Source of the DNA: Wyeomyia smithii
Lineage: Eukaryota > Arthropoda > Insecta > Diptera > Culicidae
Assembly (NCBI RefSeq): GCF_029784165.1
Contig: NC_073694.1
Location: forward strand, 32,035,506 to 32,099,505
Reading direction: 5' to 3'
Length of the DNA stretch: 64,000 bases
Position 1 is the first letter of the stretch. Each line of letters starts with the position of its first letter. The notes below the pieces were generated by a model. The model was not told the origin of the DNA and did no database searches. It saw only the letters and a program-made list of their open reading frames with translations. Below are positions 14,977 through 23,930 of this stretch, in pieces. The translations under genes were made by a program, and so were the position numbers.

Positions 14977-15292
14977 CAGGACCCGAAAAACATAAAATAT
15001 CACCGAGAAATATTGAGTTTTCTTCAAAAATCAATCGAAATAACACTCGAAACAGCCGAAACGAGGAACTGGTCCTAAATTTTGTCGCACCGGTTTTCAA
15101 CCTTTGACAGCCCTTAGTGCGTCTTGCTAAAACGGGTTGCTTTGATTGCGTTAAACTTGCGGTTTTCAAAATTGTCATTCTAGTATAAGTGCTCGCCGCT
15201 AAGTTTCGCATATACTATATATGAATTGGCAGTTGAAAGCTTATTTGAGTTTTTCGCATTGGAGTGGTCTTAACGTTTTGTCCGACACTGTA

Positions 15293-15472
15293 CATGCTTG
15301 AACGACAGAGATGACAGATGTAACAGAAAATTAAAACTAACAAAAAAAATAATGAAATGACAAACAAAAATGTAGAACTTGAAAAATTAAAAACAAATTA
15401 CAAGAAGGCAGTAAAACACAAAAAAAGATCGAATTGCGGACCGTCGATCGAAATGACAAACAAGAAAAAAAT
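15293..15472. other. Purine-rich minisatellite-like flank
   Basis: Degenerate tgacaaa/gaaatgac words resume after the Tc1 element. The transposon therefore inserted into the fading edge of the macrosatellite. No gene seen. Confidence 0.5.
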
Positions 15473-15655
<183 letters not shown>

Positions 15656-15689
15656 TATATTTGAACCTCAATATAAGTCAGCTTTATTT

Positions 15690-15838
15690 TTATTTTCGTT
15701 ACGTTATATCGAGTTATATCGATGCAAAAAATTTTTTTTTTTAATTATTAGTTTATGCAAGAATCGCGCATCTTTGAGTAACCATTAACTTACTCAAAGA
15801 TGCGCGAAAACCTATTTCCTATCACCTATCAGTATTTT
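15690..15838 (+). repeat. Dispersed ~130-bp repeat unit (left part, split by LINE A)
   Basis: Words ttacgttatatcgag, ttgatgcaaga, actcaaagatgcgcg and cctatttcccatcacc recur at 23205-23300, 23340-23410, 23680-23760 and 23850-23920. The run stops at agtatttt and resumes after 23158, so LINE A inserted into this older repeat. A palindromic actcaaagatgcgcg/cgcgcatctttgagt pair at 15766-15809 lies within it. Confidence 0.6.
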
Positions 15839-15994
15839 CCAAGAACTCTGGAAAACCTCATATTTAGTGCCAATTTTCAAATCTGGCGCTAAATCTGACA
15901 TTCGTAATTATCGTCGAATTGCCATTATTTCATGCATTCCAAAATTATTTGAATCAATAATTAATGAAAAAATCTTTCAACAAGTAAAACACCA
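15839..15994 (+). pseudogene. LINE A reverse transcriptase, 5' fragment
   Basis: The frame reads QELWKTSYLVPIFKSG followed by DIRNYRRIAIISC, the start of a non-LTR reverse transcriptase domain (the usual motif is W..s.i.PI.K.G...d..NYR.I). The element is truncated at its 5' end: there is no endonuclease or ORF1. ATTTT at 15834-15838 recurs at 23158-23162 and is a possible short target duplication. The frame continues unbroken into the second fragment if LINE B and one target duplication are removed. Confidence 0.8.
15984..15994 (+). repeat. Target site duplication of LINE B, left copy
   Basis: GTAAAACACCA is repeated exactly at 21867-21877, immediately after the poly-A tail of LINE B. Both lie inside the LINE A reading frame. 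Confidence 0.92.
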
Positions 15995-16439
15995 GCATTC
16001 TGTGCCGAACACGCATCAGTACTGGACGTGTTTGGTGATCGGTCCGATAGAGTATAAAACAAAAGACGTGTGAACAAGTGTTGGCATTGTTTGCCTGGTC
16101 GAGTGAAATAAATCCGGGTTCAAGGTCGTTCCTTTGTGCAACTGTTTCGCATCGTGACTGCCAGCTGGTGCGTAAGCCGATTTGGCTGCTGGCTGGATTG
16201 TGCTACAGCAGTGGACGAGACACAAACGAGTAAAAAGAAGAAGCCATCAGTGTCAGCGAGTCGTATCGCTGTGTGGAGTGATCTCACACCTGGCTCGCTG
16301 CTGGTGGCTGTTTGGTGCTGCTGTATTGGTGCTGCTGGCTGTAACGGCTGCTACTTCGAACGATCGGACAACCAACCTTACTGGAAGGGAGAAATAAAAA
16401 GGTACGTGTTCTTGTCAGCGCTAGTGCGCTAGACTTAAG
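15995..16439 (+). promoter_or_regulatory. LINE B 5' untranslated region / presumed internal promoter
   Basis: The 445 nt before the ORF1 ATG lack a long coding frame. I-type LINEs are transcribed from internal, mostly TATA-less promoters, so this segment should carry it. No specific promoter element was assigned. Confidence 0.5.
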
Positions 16440-17810
16440 ATGGATGTAGATCCCTCGCCTCCCGCGCCACCATCCCCGAACCCCTCTGACCCTGACCCCT
16501 CTGTTACCCCCTCCCCTGTTCATTCTTCAGTCCCCCCTCGCCCCAGGCTTTACCCAGACGGAGCCCAGGGCAGCTATACTGTTTATTTTCGGCCAAAGGC
16601 AGGACCCAAATCGAAAAAGTTGAACCTCTTGCAGATTTCTAAAGACCTGACGAAGGAGTACAAGGGCGTGACCGAAATTTCCAAGGTCCGGCCTAACAAG
16701 CTCCGTGTCGTGGTCGGTAACCTGAAAGAGGCCAACGATATAGCTTGCTCTGAGCTCTTCACACGCGAGTATCGCGTTTACATACCCGCACGAGACGTGG
16801 AGATCGACGGTGTCATAACCGATTCGAGTCTGTCCGTCGAGTGTATACTGCAAAGTGCCAAAGGGTGCTTTAAGAACAAAACGTGTCCCGAAGTAAAGGT
16901 GCTCGACTGCAAGCATTTGCGGTCAGCATCGATCATCGGTGGCAAAACAGTATACACTCCGTCAGACTCGTTTCGAGTTACGTTCGCCGGGTCTGCACTA
17001 CCAAGCCACGTCTCGATCCACCGGGTTCGTCTCCCTGTGAGGCTCTACGTGCCCCGCGTCATGAACTGCCTGAATTGCAAGCAGTTAGGCCATACAGCCG
17101 CCTACTGCTGCAATAAGACACGTTGTGGCAAGTGTGGGGAGTCTCATGCGGAAGATTCTTGCAGTGTTAACGCTGAAAAGTGTATTCACTGCGGAGAAAA
17201 TCTGCATGAGCTCTCGACATGTGCGGTGTACATGCAGCGCAGGGATAAAATAAAACGGTCTCTCAAAGAGCGTTCAAAGCGTTCCTACGCTGACATGCTG
17301 AAGAAGACCGTTACCACTTCTCCCGTTACTTCGAACCCCTTCGATCTGTTGCCCTCTGAGGAAACCGATTCTGACGATTCACCAGCGGGAGCATCTTACG
17401 CCAATCCTGGGGAGTCTAGAAAGAGGAAAAGTGTTTCCTCTCCTAAACTTCCCAGAAAAGGTCCTAAGATTTCTCAAAGTGAAATGAAGGTTACAAACAA
17501 ACCAAACAGTGCTGCGGAAAAACCGAAGCAAACTCCTCCTGGGCTGGCAAATTTAAAGTCCCAGAAGGAGTTCCCAGCACTGCCAGGAACATCTAAAACC
17601 CCAGTTGCTCCTTTTACACTCCCAGTTGATGAAACAAACTCTGGATTAGTGAAATTTTCTGACATTGTGGACTGGATTTTTGAAACTTTCAATGTACCCG
17701 ATCCAATTAAAATTTTTCTTACAGCATTCCTCCCAACAGTTAGATCATTTTTGAAGCAGTTGACTGCCCAATGGCCTCTCCTTGCAGCGATTGTATCCTT
17801 CGATGCCTAA
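16440..17810 (+). CDS. LINE B ORF1: gag-like nucleic-acid-binding protein with three zinc knuckles
   Basis: The 456-residue protein would bind the element's RNA and help form the ribonucleoprotein needed for retrotransposition. It begins with a Pro/Ser/Asp-rich tail (residues 1-40). A globular region of about 45-200 follows, with no motif I can name. Three CCHC zinc knuckles then come in tandem: residues 210-223 (CLNCKQLGHTAAYC), 229-241 (one spacer shorter by one) and 248-261. The C-terminal third is Lys/Ser/Pro-rich with patches such as RKRKS that may act in nuclear targeting. The stop overlaps the start of ORF2 (ATGCCTAA). The frame is intact. Confidence 0.92.
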   Translation: MDVDPSPPAPPSPNPSDPDPSVTPSPVHSSVPPRPRLYPDGAQGSYTVYFRPKAGPKSKKLNLLQISKDLTKEYKGVTEISKVRPNKLRVVVGNLKEANDIACSELFTREYRVYIPARDVEIDGVITDSSLSVECILQSAKGCFKNKTCPEVKVLDCKHLRSASIIGGKTVYTPSDSFRVTFAGSALPSHVSIHRVRLPVRLYVPRVMNCLNCKQLGHTAAYCCNKTRCGKCGESHAEDSCSVNAEKCIHCGENLHELSTCAVYMQRRDKIKRSLKERSKRSYADMLKKTVTTSPVTSNPFDLLPSEETDSDDSPAGASYANPGESRKRKSVSSPKLPRKGPKISQSEMKVTNKPNSAAEKPKQTPPGLANLKSQKEFPALPGTSKTPVAPFTLPVDETNSGLVKFSDIVDWIFETFNVPDPIKIFLTAFLPTVRSFLKQLTAQWPLLAAIVSFDA

Positions 17811-20800
17811 TTCAACTGCGTATATGAAGGATTCTATCTCTGTCTTACAGTGGAATTGTAGAAGTATTTTACCAAAAATTGATTCGTTTAAAGTTTTGAT
17901 AAATAAAAACAAATGCGATGCATTTTCCCTTTGTGAAACTTGGCTTACTTCAAATATTGATCTCAACTTCCATGATTTTAATATTATTCGCCTTGATCGA
18001 GACACCCCATATGGAGGAGTACTTTTAGGGATTAAAAAGTGCTATTCTTTCTATCGTATTAACCTCCCCTCGATTCCAGGCATCGAAGTTGTCGCATGTC
18101 AAATGACAATACAAGGTAAAGAGCTTTGTATTGCCTCAATATATATTCCCCCCAGAGCACAGGTTGGGCAACGGCTGCTCTTTGATTTAATAGAACTTCT
18201 TCCCTCGCCACGTTTGATTTTGGGAGACTTCAACTCTCATGGCGTGGCTTGGGGTTCCCCATACAATGATAACCGCTCTTCTTTAATCTATAACCTTTGC
18301 GATGACTTCGACATGACTATTTTAAACAACGGTGAAATGACACGTATCCCGAAACCTCCAGCGCGCCCAAGCGCTTTGGATCTATCCTTATGTTCGACGT
18401 CGCTACGGTTGGATTGCACATGGAAGGTAATCCTCGATCCTCACGGTAGCGACCATCTGCCTATTCTTATTTCAATTACTAACGGGTCAACTCGCATGCG
18501 ACCAATTGACATTCCGTATGACCTCACACGAAATGTCGATTGGAAGTTATACGAGGAAATGATTTCAAAAGCGGTCGAGTCGATTCAACATCATTCACCA
18601 CTTGAAGAATACAACCTCCTCGCGGGCTTGATTCTCGACGCCGCGTTGCAAGCCCAAACGAAGAAATATCCCGGCGTAACGATCAAAGAACGGCCTCCCA
18701 CTCCGTGGTGGGACCAAGAGTGCTCCGATGTCTACACGCAAAGATCCGACGCGTTTAAGGCCTACCAGACGGGAGGTATACCTGGCGACTATTTACGGTA
18801 TTCGGAGCTTGATACCAAGCTTAAAAGCTTGGCTAAAGCAAAGAAACGTGGATATTGGCGTCGGTTCGTGAACGAGACGTCGAGGGAGACATCGATGAGC
18901 ACTCTTTGGAACACAGCCCGAAGAATGCGGAATCGCGTAACGGTCAACGAAAGCGAGGAGTCTTCAAGTAGGTGGATATTTGATTTTGCCAGGAAAGTAT
19001 GTCCGGACTCTGTTCCTGAGCAAAATATTGTTCGCGATGCGTCTCCGGGCCACGACGCGATAGAATCACCTTTTACGATGGCAGAACTTTCAGTTGCCCT
19101 CCTGTCCTGTAACAATAACGCGCCTGGATTAGATAGAATCAAATTCAACTTGTTGAAGAATCTACCCGGCAATGCCAAGAGGCGCTTGTTGAACTTGTTC
19201 AATAAGTTCCTGGAGCAAAACATTGTACCGCAGGATTGGAGGCAAGTGAAGGTGATCGCCATCCAAAAACCAGGGAAACCAGCTTCTAATCACAACTCTT
19301 ATAGGCCGATTGCAATGCTATCCTGTATCCGGAAATTGATGGAAAAAATGATACTCCGTCGTTTAGACCACTGGGTCGAATCAAATGGTCTACTATCAGA
19401 AACTCAATTTGGCTTCCGCCGTGCCAAAGGGACGAATGATTGTCTTGCGTTGCTTTCAACAGATATTCAGCTGGCGTATGCTCGTAAAGAACAAATGGCG
19501 TCTGCGTTCTTGGACATTAAGGGGGCTTTTGATTCCGTTTCTATTGACATTCTTTCGGGTAAACTTCACCGACAAGGATTTTCTCCAATTTTGAACAATT
19601 TTTTGCACAACTTGTTGTCCGAAAAGCACATGCATTTTACGCATGGCGATTTGGCAACTTTTCGCATTAGCTACATGGGTCTTCCCCAGGGCTCATGTTT
19701 AAGCCCCCTTCTTTACAACTTTTATGTAAATGACATCGACGAATGTCTGGCAAATTCATGCACGATAAGACAACTTGCAGACGACAGTGTAATCTCTGTT
19801 ACAGGAGCCAAAGCTGCCGATTTGCAAGGACCATTGCAAGATACCTTGGACAATTTGTCTGCTTGGGCTTTACAGCTAGGTATCGAATTCTCTCCGGAGA
19901 AGACTGAGATAGTAGTTTTTTCTAGGAAGCATGAACCTGCTCAGCTTCAAACACAATTAATGGGTAAAACGATTTCTCAGGTTTTGGTACACAAATATCT
20001 TGGTGTCTGGTTCGACTCTAAAGGCACCTGGGGTTGTCACGTGAGGTATCTGATGAAAAAATGTCAACAAAGAGTGAATTTTCTTCGTACAATAACCGGA
20101 CAATGGTGGGGAGCCCATCCAGGAGACCTTATAAGGCTTTACCAAACAACGATATTGTCTGTTATTGAATACGGGTGTTTCTGCTTCCGCTCCGCAGCAA
20201 ACACACATTTGATCAAACTGGAGCGAATACAATATCGTTGTTTGCGTATCGCCTTAGGTTGCATGCAGTCGACCCATACGATGAGTTTGGAGGTTTTAGC
20301 TGGAGTACTACCATTGAAAAACCGCTTCTGGAGCCTGTCTTCTCGTATTCTAATCAAATGTGAGGTCTTGAACCGTCCCGTGATTGAAAATTTTGAAAGG
20401 TTAATCGAACTTAATTCTCAAACCCGTTTTATGACATTGTATTTCAATCACATGTCCCAAAATATTAACCCTTCTTCGAATATTCCAAATCGTGTCGACT
20501 TATCAAATACTTCTGATTCTACTGTGTTTTTCGATACATCCATGATAGAAGAAACTCGTGGAATCCCGGATCATTTACGCGTGCAGCAGATCCCTAAAAT
20601 TTTTTCCAATAAATATCGAAACATCAACTGCGACAATATGTACTACACTGACGGATCACTTCTTGATGGGTCCACTGGCTTCGGTATCTTCAATAACAAT
20701 TTAACCGTCTCCCATAAGCTCGATAATCCTGCTTCTGTTTACGTCGCAGAATTAGCTGCAATTCAGTACACCCTAGGGATTATCGAAAAAATGCCCACGG

Positions 20801-21489
20801 ACCATTATTTCATCTTTACGGACAGTCTCAGTTCCATTGAGGCTCTCCGATCGATGAAAGATGTTAAGCACTCTCCGTATTTCCTGGGGAAAATACGGGA
20901 ACATCTGAGTGCTTTATCCGAAAAATCTACTCAGATTACCTTAGCGTGGGTCCCTTCTCACTGCTCGATACCGGGTAATGAGAAAGCGGACTCTTTGGCT
21001 AAGGTGGGCGCAACAAACGGTGATATTTATGAAAGACCAATTGCCTTTAATGAATTTTTCGCACTTGTACGTCAGAATACGATCATCAGTTGGCAAAATG
21101 CTTGGACCAGAGGGGAATTGGGAAGGTGGTTACATTCCATAATCCCCAAAGTATCGACGAACCCGTGGTTCAAGGGGTTGGATGTAGGTCGGGATTTCAT
21201 TTGCGTGATGTCCCGGCTTATGTCCAATCACTATAGATTTGACGCGCTCCTCCGTCGTGTTGGGCTCGGGGAAAGTGGTATCTGTGCCTGTGGTGAAGGT
21301 TATCACGACATAGAGCATGTGGTTTGGTCATGCCCTGTACACCGTGACGCCAGGTCTAAATTAATAGCTTCCCTGCAGGCCGAGGGTAGACAGCCGGCTG
21401 TTCCTGTTCGTGATGTCTTGGCGAGCCGTGACCTATCCTACATGTCCCTTATATACGTTTTCCTGAAATCCATCCACGCCCCAGTCTAG
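17803..21489 (+). CDS. LINE B ORF2: endonuclease / reverse transcriptase / RNase H polyprotein
   Basis: The 1228-residue protein nicks the target and copies the element RNA there (target-primed reverse transcription). Residues about 11-225 are an APE-type endonuclease: N18 in WNCRS, E45 in CETW, D142 and N144 in GDFNSH, and S216-D217-H218 at the end. Residues about 480-740 are the reverse transcriptase: D571 in FLDIKGAFDS, GLPQGSCLSP at 626-635 and the catalytic pair D660-D661 in LADD, where most relatives have YADD. RNase H spans about 943-1070 with D950, E983, D1007 and D1063. A Cys/His cluster follows at C1161, C1163, H1168, H1172 and C1177. The ATG at 17803 overlaps the ORF1 stop, suggesting termination-reinitiation. 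The frame is open slightly upstream but without an ATG. No damage seen. Confidence 0.95.
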   Translation: MPNSTAYMKDSISVLQWNCRSILPKIDSFKVLINKNKCDAFSLCETWLTSNIDLNFHDFNIIRLDRDTPYGGVLLGIKKCYSFYRINLPSIPGIEVVACQMTIQGKELCIASIYIPPRAQVGQRLLFDLIELLPSPRLILGDFNSHGVAWGSPYNDNRSSLIYNLCDDFDMTILNNGEMTRIPKPPARPSALDLSLCSTSLRLDCTWKVILDPHGSDHLPILISITNGSTRMRPIDIPYDLTRNVDWKLYEEMISKAVESIQHHSPLEEYNLLAGLILDAALQAQTKKYPGVTIKERPPTPWWDQECSDVYTQRSDAFKAYQTGGIPGDYLRYSELDTKLKSLAKAKKRGYWRRFVNETSRETSMSTLWNTARRMRNRVTVNESEESSSRWIFDFARKVCPDSVPEQNIVRDASPGHDAIESPFTMAELSVALLSCNNNAPGLDRIKFNLLKNLPGNAKRRLLNLFNKFLEQNIVPQDWRQVKVIAIQKPGKPASNHNSYRPIAMLSCIRKLMEKMILRRLDHWVESNGLLSETQFGFRRAKGTNDCLALLSTDIQLAYARKEQMASAFLDIKGAFDSVSIDILSGKLHRQGFSPILNNFLHNLLSEKHMHFTHGDLATFRISYMGLPQGSCLSPLLYNFYVNDIDECLANSCTIRQLADDSVISVTGAKAADLQGPLQDTLDNLSAWALQLGIEFSPEKTEIVVFSRKHEPAQLQTQLMGKTISQVLVHKYLGVWFDSKGTWGCHVRYLMKKCQQRVNFLRTITGQWWGAHPGDLIRLYQTTILSVIEYGCFCFRSAANTHLIKLERIQYRCLRIALGCMQSTHTMSLEVLAGVLPLKNRFWSLSSRILIKCEVLNRPVIENFERLIELNSQTRFMTLYFNHMSQNINPSSNIPNRVDLSNTSDSTVFFDTSMIEETRGIPDHLRVQQIPKIFSNKYRNINCDNMYYTDGSLLDGSTGFGIFNNNLTVSHKLDNPASVYVAELAAIQYTLGIIEKMPTDHYFIFTDSLSSIEALRSMKDVKHSPYFLGKIREHLSALSEKSTQITLAWVPSHCSIPGNEKADSLAKVGATNGDIYERPIAFNEFFALVRQNTIISWQNAWTRGELGRWLHSIIPKVSTNPWFKGLDVGRDFICVMSRLMSNHYRFDALLRRVGLGESGICACGEGYHDIEHVVWSCPVHRDARSKLIASLQAEGRQPAVPVRDVLASRDLSYMSLIYVFLKSIHAPV

Positions 21490-21866
21490 TCCCGTTCCCC
21501 TCCGTCTACACCCAACAAAACGACAAGAACACGTTTGAACCTTAAGCACAAAACCAGCAACCAGACCCCGCACAACAGAACCAGGACCCAAGGACTACGA
21601 GCCTCTGTCCCAACTCACGACATCGTGGCTCAGCAGAACGAATCCATACATGCCATTCGACGATTATCAGACGACCATTGAACAACAAAACACTGATTGG
21701 AAATCCCATGCTAGTTTTAAGTTAGACTTAATTTCAGCTCGTAGTCGGCAGCGAGGATAAAAAATTTGCTTTAGTTTTTAAGTCATCAGATATAATTGGC
21801 GCCGTTAAACATTAAATTGTATTTGTGCCGTGTCAAATAAATGTTATGTGAAGAAAAAAAAAAAAA
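21490..21866 (+). other. LINE B 3' untranslated region and A tail
   Basis: It contains a late polyadenylation-like tcaaataaatg at about 21834 and ends in a run of A interrupted by one G (about 21851-21866), directly abutting the target duplication. Confidence 0.8.
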
Positions 21867-21877
21867 GTAAAACACCA
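21867..21877 (+). repeat. Target site duplication of LINE B, right copy
   Basis: Exact repeat of 15984-15994 (GTAAAACACCA). Confidence 0.92.
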
Positions 21878-23075
21878 AATTACAACTCAACAGCACGGCT
21901 TTTACAAAGGCCGATCAACTACCACAAATCTTTTGGAATTCATAACTTTCACTCTGACTGTAATGGACAACGGTAACCACGTAGAAGCTCTTTATACGGA
22001 CTTTAGCAAGGCATTTGACAGAATCGACATACCATTATTGCTCTTCAAGCTCGAAAAATACGGAACTGAAACAAAATTTTTGGAATGGCTGCAGTCATAC
22101 TTAACAAAACGAACACAAATAGTCCGCTTTCAAAATTCCTTTTCGAACCCAATAGAAGTAACTTCTGGGGTTCCTCAAGGTTCCCACCTGGGCCCTCTTC
22201 TTTTTATATTATACGTAAATGACATTTCCTTTCTTCTTAAGTCAATACATGTGCTTGTATATGCTGATGACATGAAGCTCTTTATAGAAATAACCAATGC
22301 AGAAGACTTCGAAATATTCCAGAATGAAATTAATGTATTCTACACTTGGTGCAACAAAAGCCTATTACAACTCAACATTAAAAAATGTAATTCAATAGCC
22401 TTTAGCAGAAAAACAGTAACACCACCAACAAACATTTTCTTAGGAAACCAACCAGTAGAAAAATGCAAAATCGTTAGGGACCTAGGCGTAATCTTAGACT
22501 CCAAACTCACATTCATAGAACATTATAATACAATTATCAACAAAGCAAATAGTTTGCTGGGCTTCGGCCACAATTTTCAAGACCCATATACAATCAAACT
22601 ATTATATATTACATACGTCCGACCAATTCTGGAATATTGTAGCATTGTATGGAATCCCTATATTGCCACACATGAAGAACGCATTGAATCTGTCCAAAAA
22701 CAATTTCTTTTGTACGCGCTTCGTAAGCTAAATTGGACATCATTTCCCTTACCATCATATGAAGCACGCTGCATGCTTATAGACATACAAGCACTTAAAG
22801 AACGCCGCGATCTTTCAATGCTTTATTTTATCAATGACATTATTTCTCAACGCGTGCAATCTACTCAATTATTATCACAACTAAATTTTTATGCACCCAG
22901 TCGTCAATTAAGAAATCGTAAAATATTTTCGGAAAATTCTCACAGAACAAACTACTCAAAAAATGGCCCAATAAATCGCATGATGCGTCACTATAACCAG
23001 CACTGCGAAAATATCGACATCACCATGGGCAGAAATCAAATAAAAAAACGACTAACTACTGGAAATAATGTATAG
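21878..23075 (+). pseudogene. LINE A reverse transcriptase, 3' fragment
   Basis: The open frame runs in phase with the first LINE A fragment and stops at 23075. It shows HGFYKGRSTTTNLLEF, then YTDFSKAFDRID (motif A), SGVPQGSHLGPLLF (motif B) and YADDMKLF (motif C, at 22260). It continues with the thumb region and a C-terminal tail without RNase H. This resembles CR1/Jockey-group reverse transcriptases; the exact clade is not determined. All catalytic residues are present, but the gene is split by LINE B and lacks its 5' part, so it is dead. Confidence 0.88.
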
Positions 23076-23157
23076 AATATAAGAAAACATTGTATTATTA
23101 TAACTGTAGTCTACATTTGCTTGACGAAATAAATAAATAAAAATAAATAAAATAAAA
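23076..23157 (+). other. LINE A 3' end with (AAATA)n tail
   Basis: A short untranslated tail ends in aaataaataaataaaaataa-type repeats rather than plain poly-A, followed by ATTTT (23158-23162), which matches the sequence left of the element. Confidence 0.75.
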
Positions 23158-23408
23158 ATTTTGAACCGTTCTTATGACCATTTATGATAATTTTCAACAA
23201 GCAAAAAAAAAGTTTTTTAATTGATGCAAGATTGTTGATGGGTACTCAAAGATGCTCGAAAACCTATTTCCCATCACTTATCAGTATTTTTAAATGTTTC
23301 TTATGCTCATTTAGAGAAAATTTCAAGAAGCAAAAAAAAAAAATTTTTTTTTATTGATGCAAGACTGTCAATTGTTACTGAAGGATGGGTGGAAACCTAT
23401 TTCCCATC
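23158..23408 (+). repeat. Dispersed ~130-bp repeat units (right part)
   Basis: Two further degenerate units (gaaccgttcttatg..., ttgatgcaaga..., cctatttcccatc) continue the repeat interrupted at 15838. Confidence 0.6.
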
Positions 23409-23686
23409 TTTAAGTTTAGTAAAGCGGGCAATGTATGCAGTTTGCGAGGATGCGAAAATGAACGGGAATAGAAGGTGTGACTTTTAGGCTTAGAAAAAAT
23501 TTTCCCTCGTCCAGACGGAGATTGCGGGTTCGTGTCCCGTCTGGACGAGGGAAAATTTTTTCTAAGCCTAAAAGTCACACCTTCTATTCCCGTTCATTTT
23601 CGCATCCTCGCAAACTGCATACATTGCCCGCTTTACTAAACTTAAAATGTAAGTCATATGACAAAAAATGAAATTAGCTCGTAAAG
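23409..23686 (+). mobile_element. Foldback SINE-like element 1 (perfect 110-bp arms, 11-bp target duplication)
   Basis: Arms 23409-23518 and 23537-23646 are perfect inverted copies by direct comparison, with an 18-nt loop. The loop and inner stem read gcgggttcgtgtcccgt, which fits a tRNA T-arm / polymerase III B box (ggttcranncc). A 40-bp tail (gtcatatgacaaaaaatg...) follows the right arm only. TATTTCCCATC lies on both sides (23398-23408 and 23687-23697), so the whole hairpin plus tail was inserted as one piece. Related tails and B boxes occur at 31620-31850. It has no coding capacity. Confidence 0.85.
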
Positions 23687-23697
23687 TATTTCCCATC

Positions 23698-23930
23698 ACC
23701 TATTATTATTTTTAAACCTTTCTCATGCCCATTTAGGACAATTTTCGCATTGGTTTCATTGGCTTCAAAACTTACTACAAACATTTTTCTGAAGCATTTT
23801 ATACACCAAAAACAGTTGCTGTATCATTTATTTCCAATTTCAATACATTTCAAAAAGTTACGTTATATCGAGGTAAAAGTTACGTTATATCGAGTTACGT
23901 TATATCGAGGTATGACTGTATATATAAATA
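23698..23930 (+). repeat. Remaining dispersed repeat with a terminal-repeat-like edge
   Basis: The old repeat resumes and ends in three gttacgttatatcgag words and gaggtatgactgta (about 23908-23921). Read in reverse, the latter is tacagtcatacctcga, like the end of a pogo/Tc1-type element. The opposite end was not found, so only a right edge can be supported. Confidence 0.4.

Larger units (their letters stand above)
13614..15290 (-). mobile_element. Tc1-type transposon, complete, 1677 bp
   Basis: Both ends carry the same inverted repeat, cagtgtcggacaaaac(a/g)ttaagacca (26 bp, one mismatch), and the element is flanked by TA at 13612-13613 and 15291-15292. A second, inner repeat (gcgacaaaaattaagacc at about 13815; reverse of ggtcctaaattttgtcgc at 15070-15087) gives each end an outer and an inner site, about 200 bp apart. 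This is the IR/DR layout known from some Tc1 elements. It encodes one transposase on the minus strand. Near-identical ends and an open frame suggest recent insertion. Confidence 0.93.
15995..21866 (+). mobile_element. LINE B: full-length I-superfamily non-LTR retrotransposon, ~5.87 kb
   Basis: The element has a 445-nt 5' leader, two open reading frames, a 365-nt 3' untranslated region and a terminal A run, and is flanked by an 11-bp direct repeat. ORF2 carries an AP-type endonuclease, a reverse transcriptase and an RNase H domain. This order places it in the I superfamily (I, LOA/Lian, Loner or a related clade); I cannot fix the clade without a tree. It sits inside LINE A in the same orientation. 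Neither ORF shows a stop or frameshift, so it may be or recently have been mobile. Confidence 0.93.

Noticed and set aside
15690..23930. One large pogo-like transposon bounded by ttatatcgag words
   Set aside because: Only the right edge resembles a terminal repeat. The left occurrence is inside a tandem-like repeat and not at an end.
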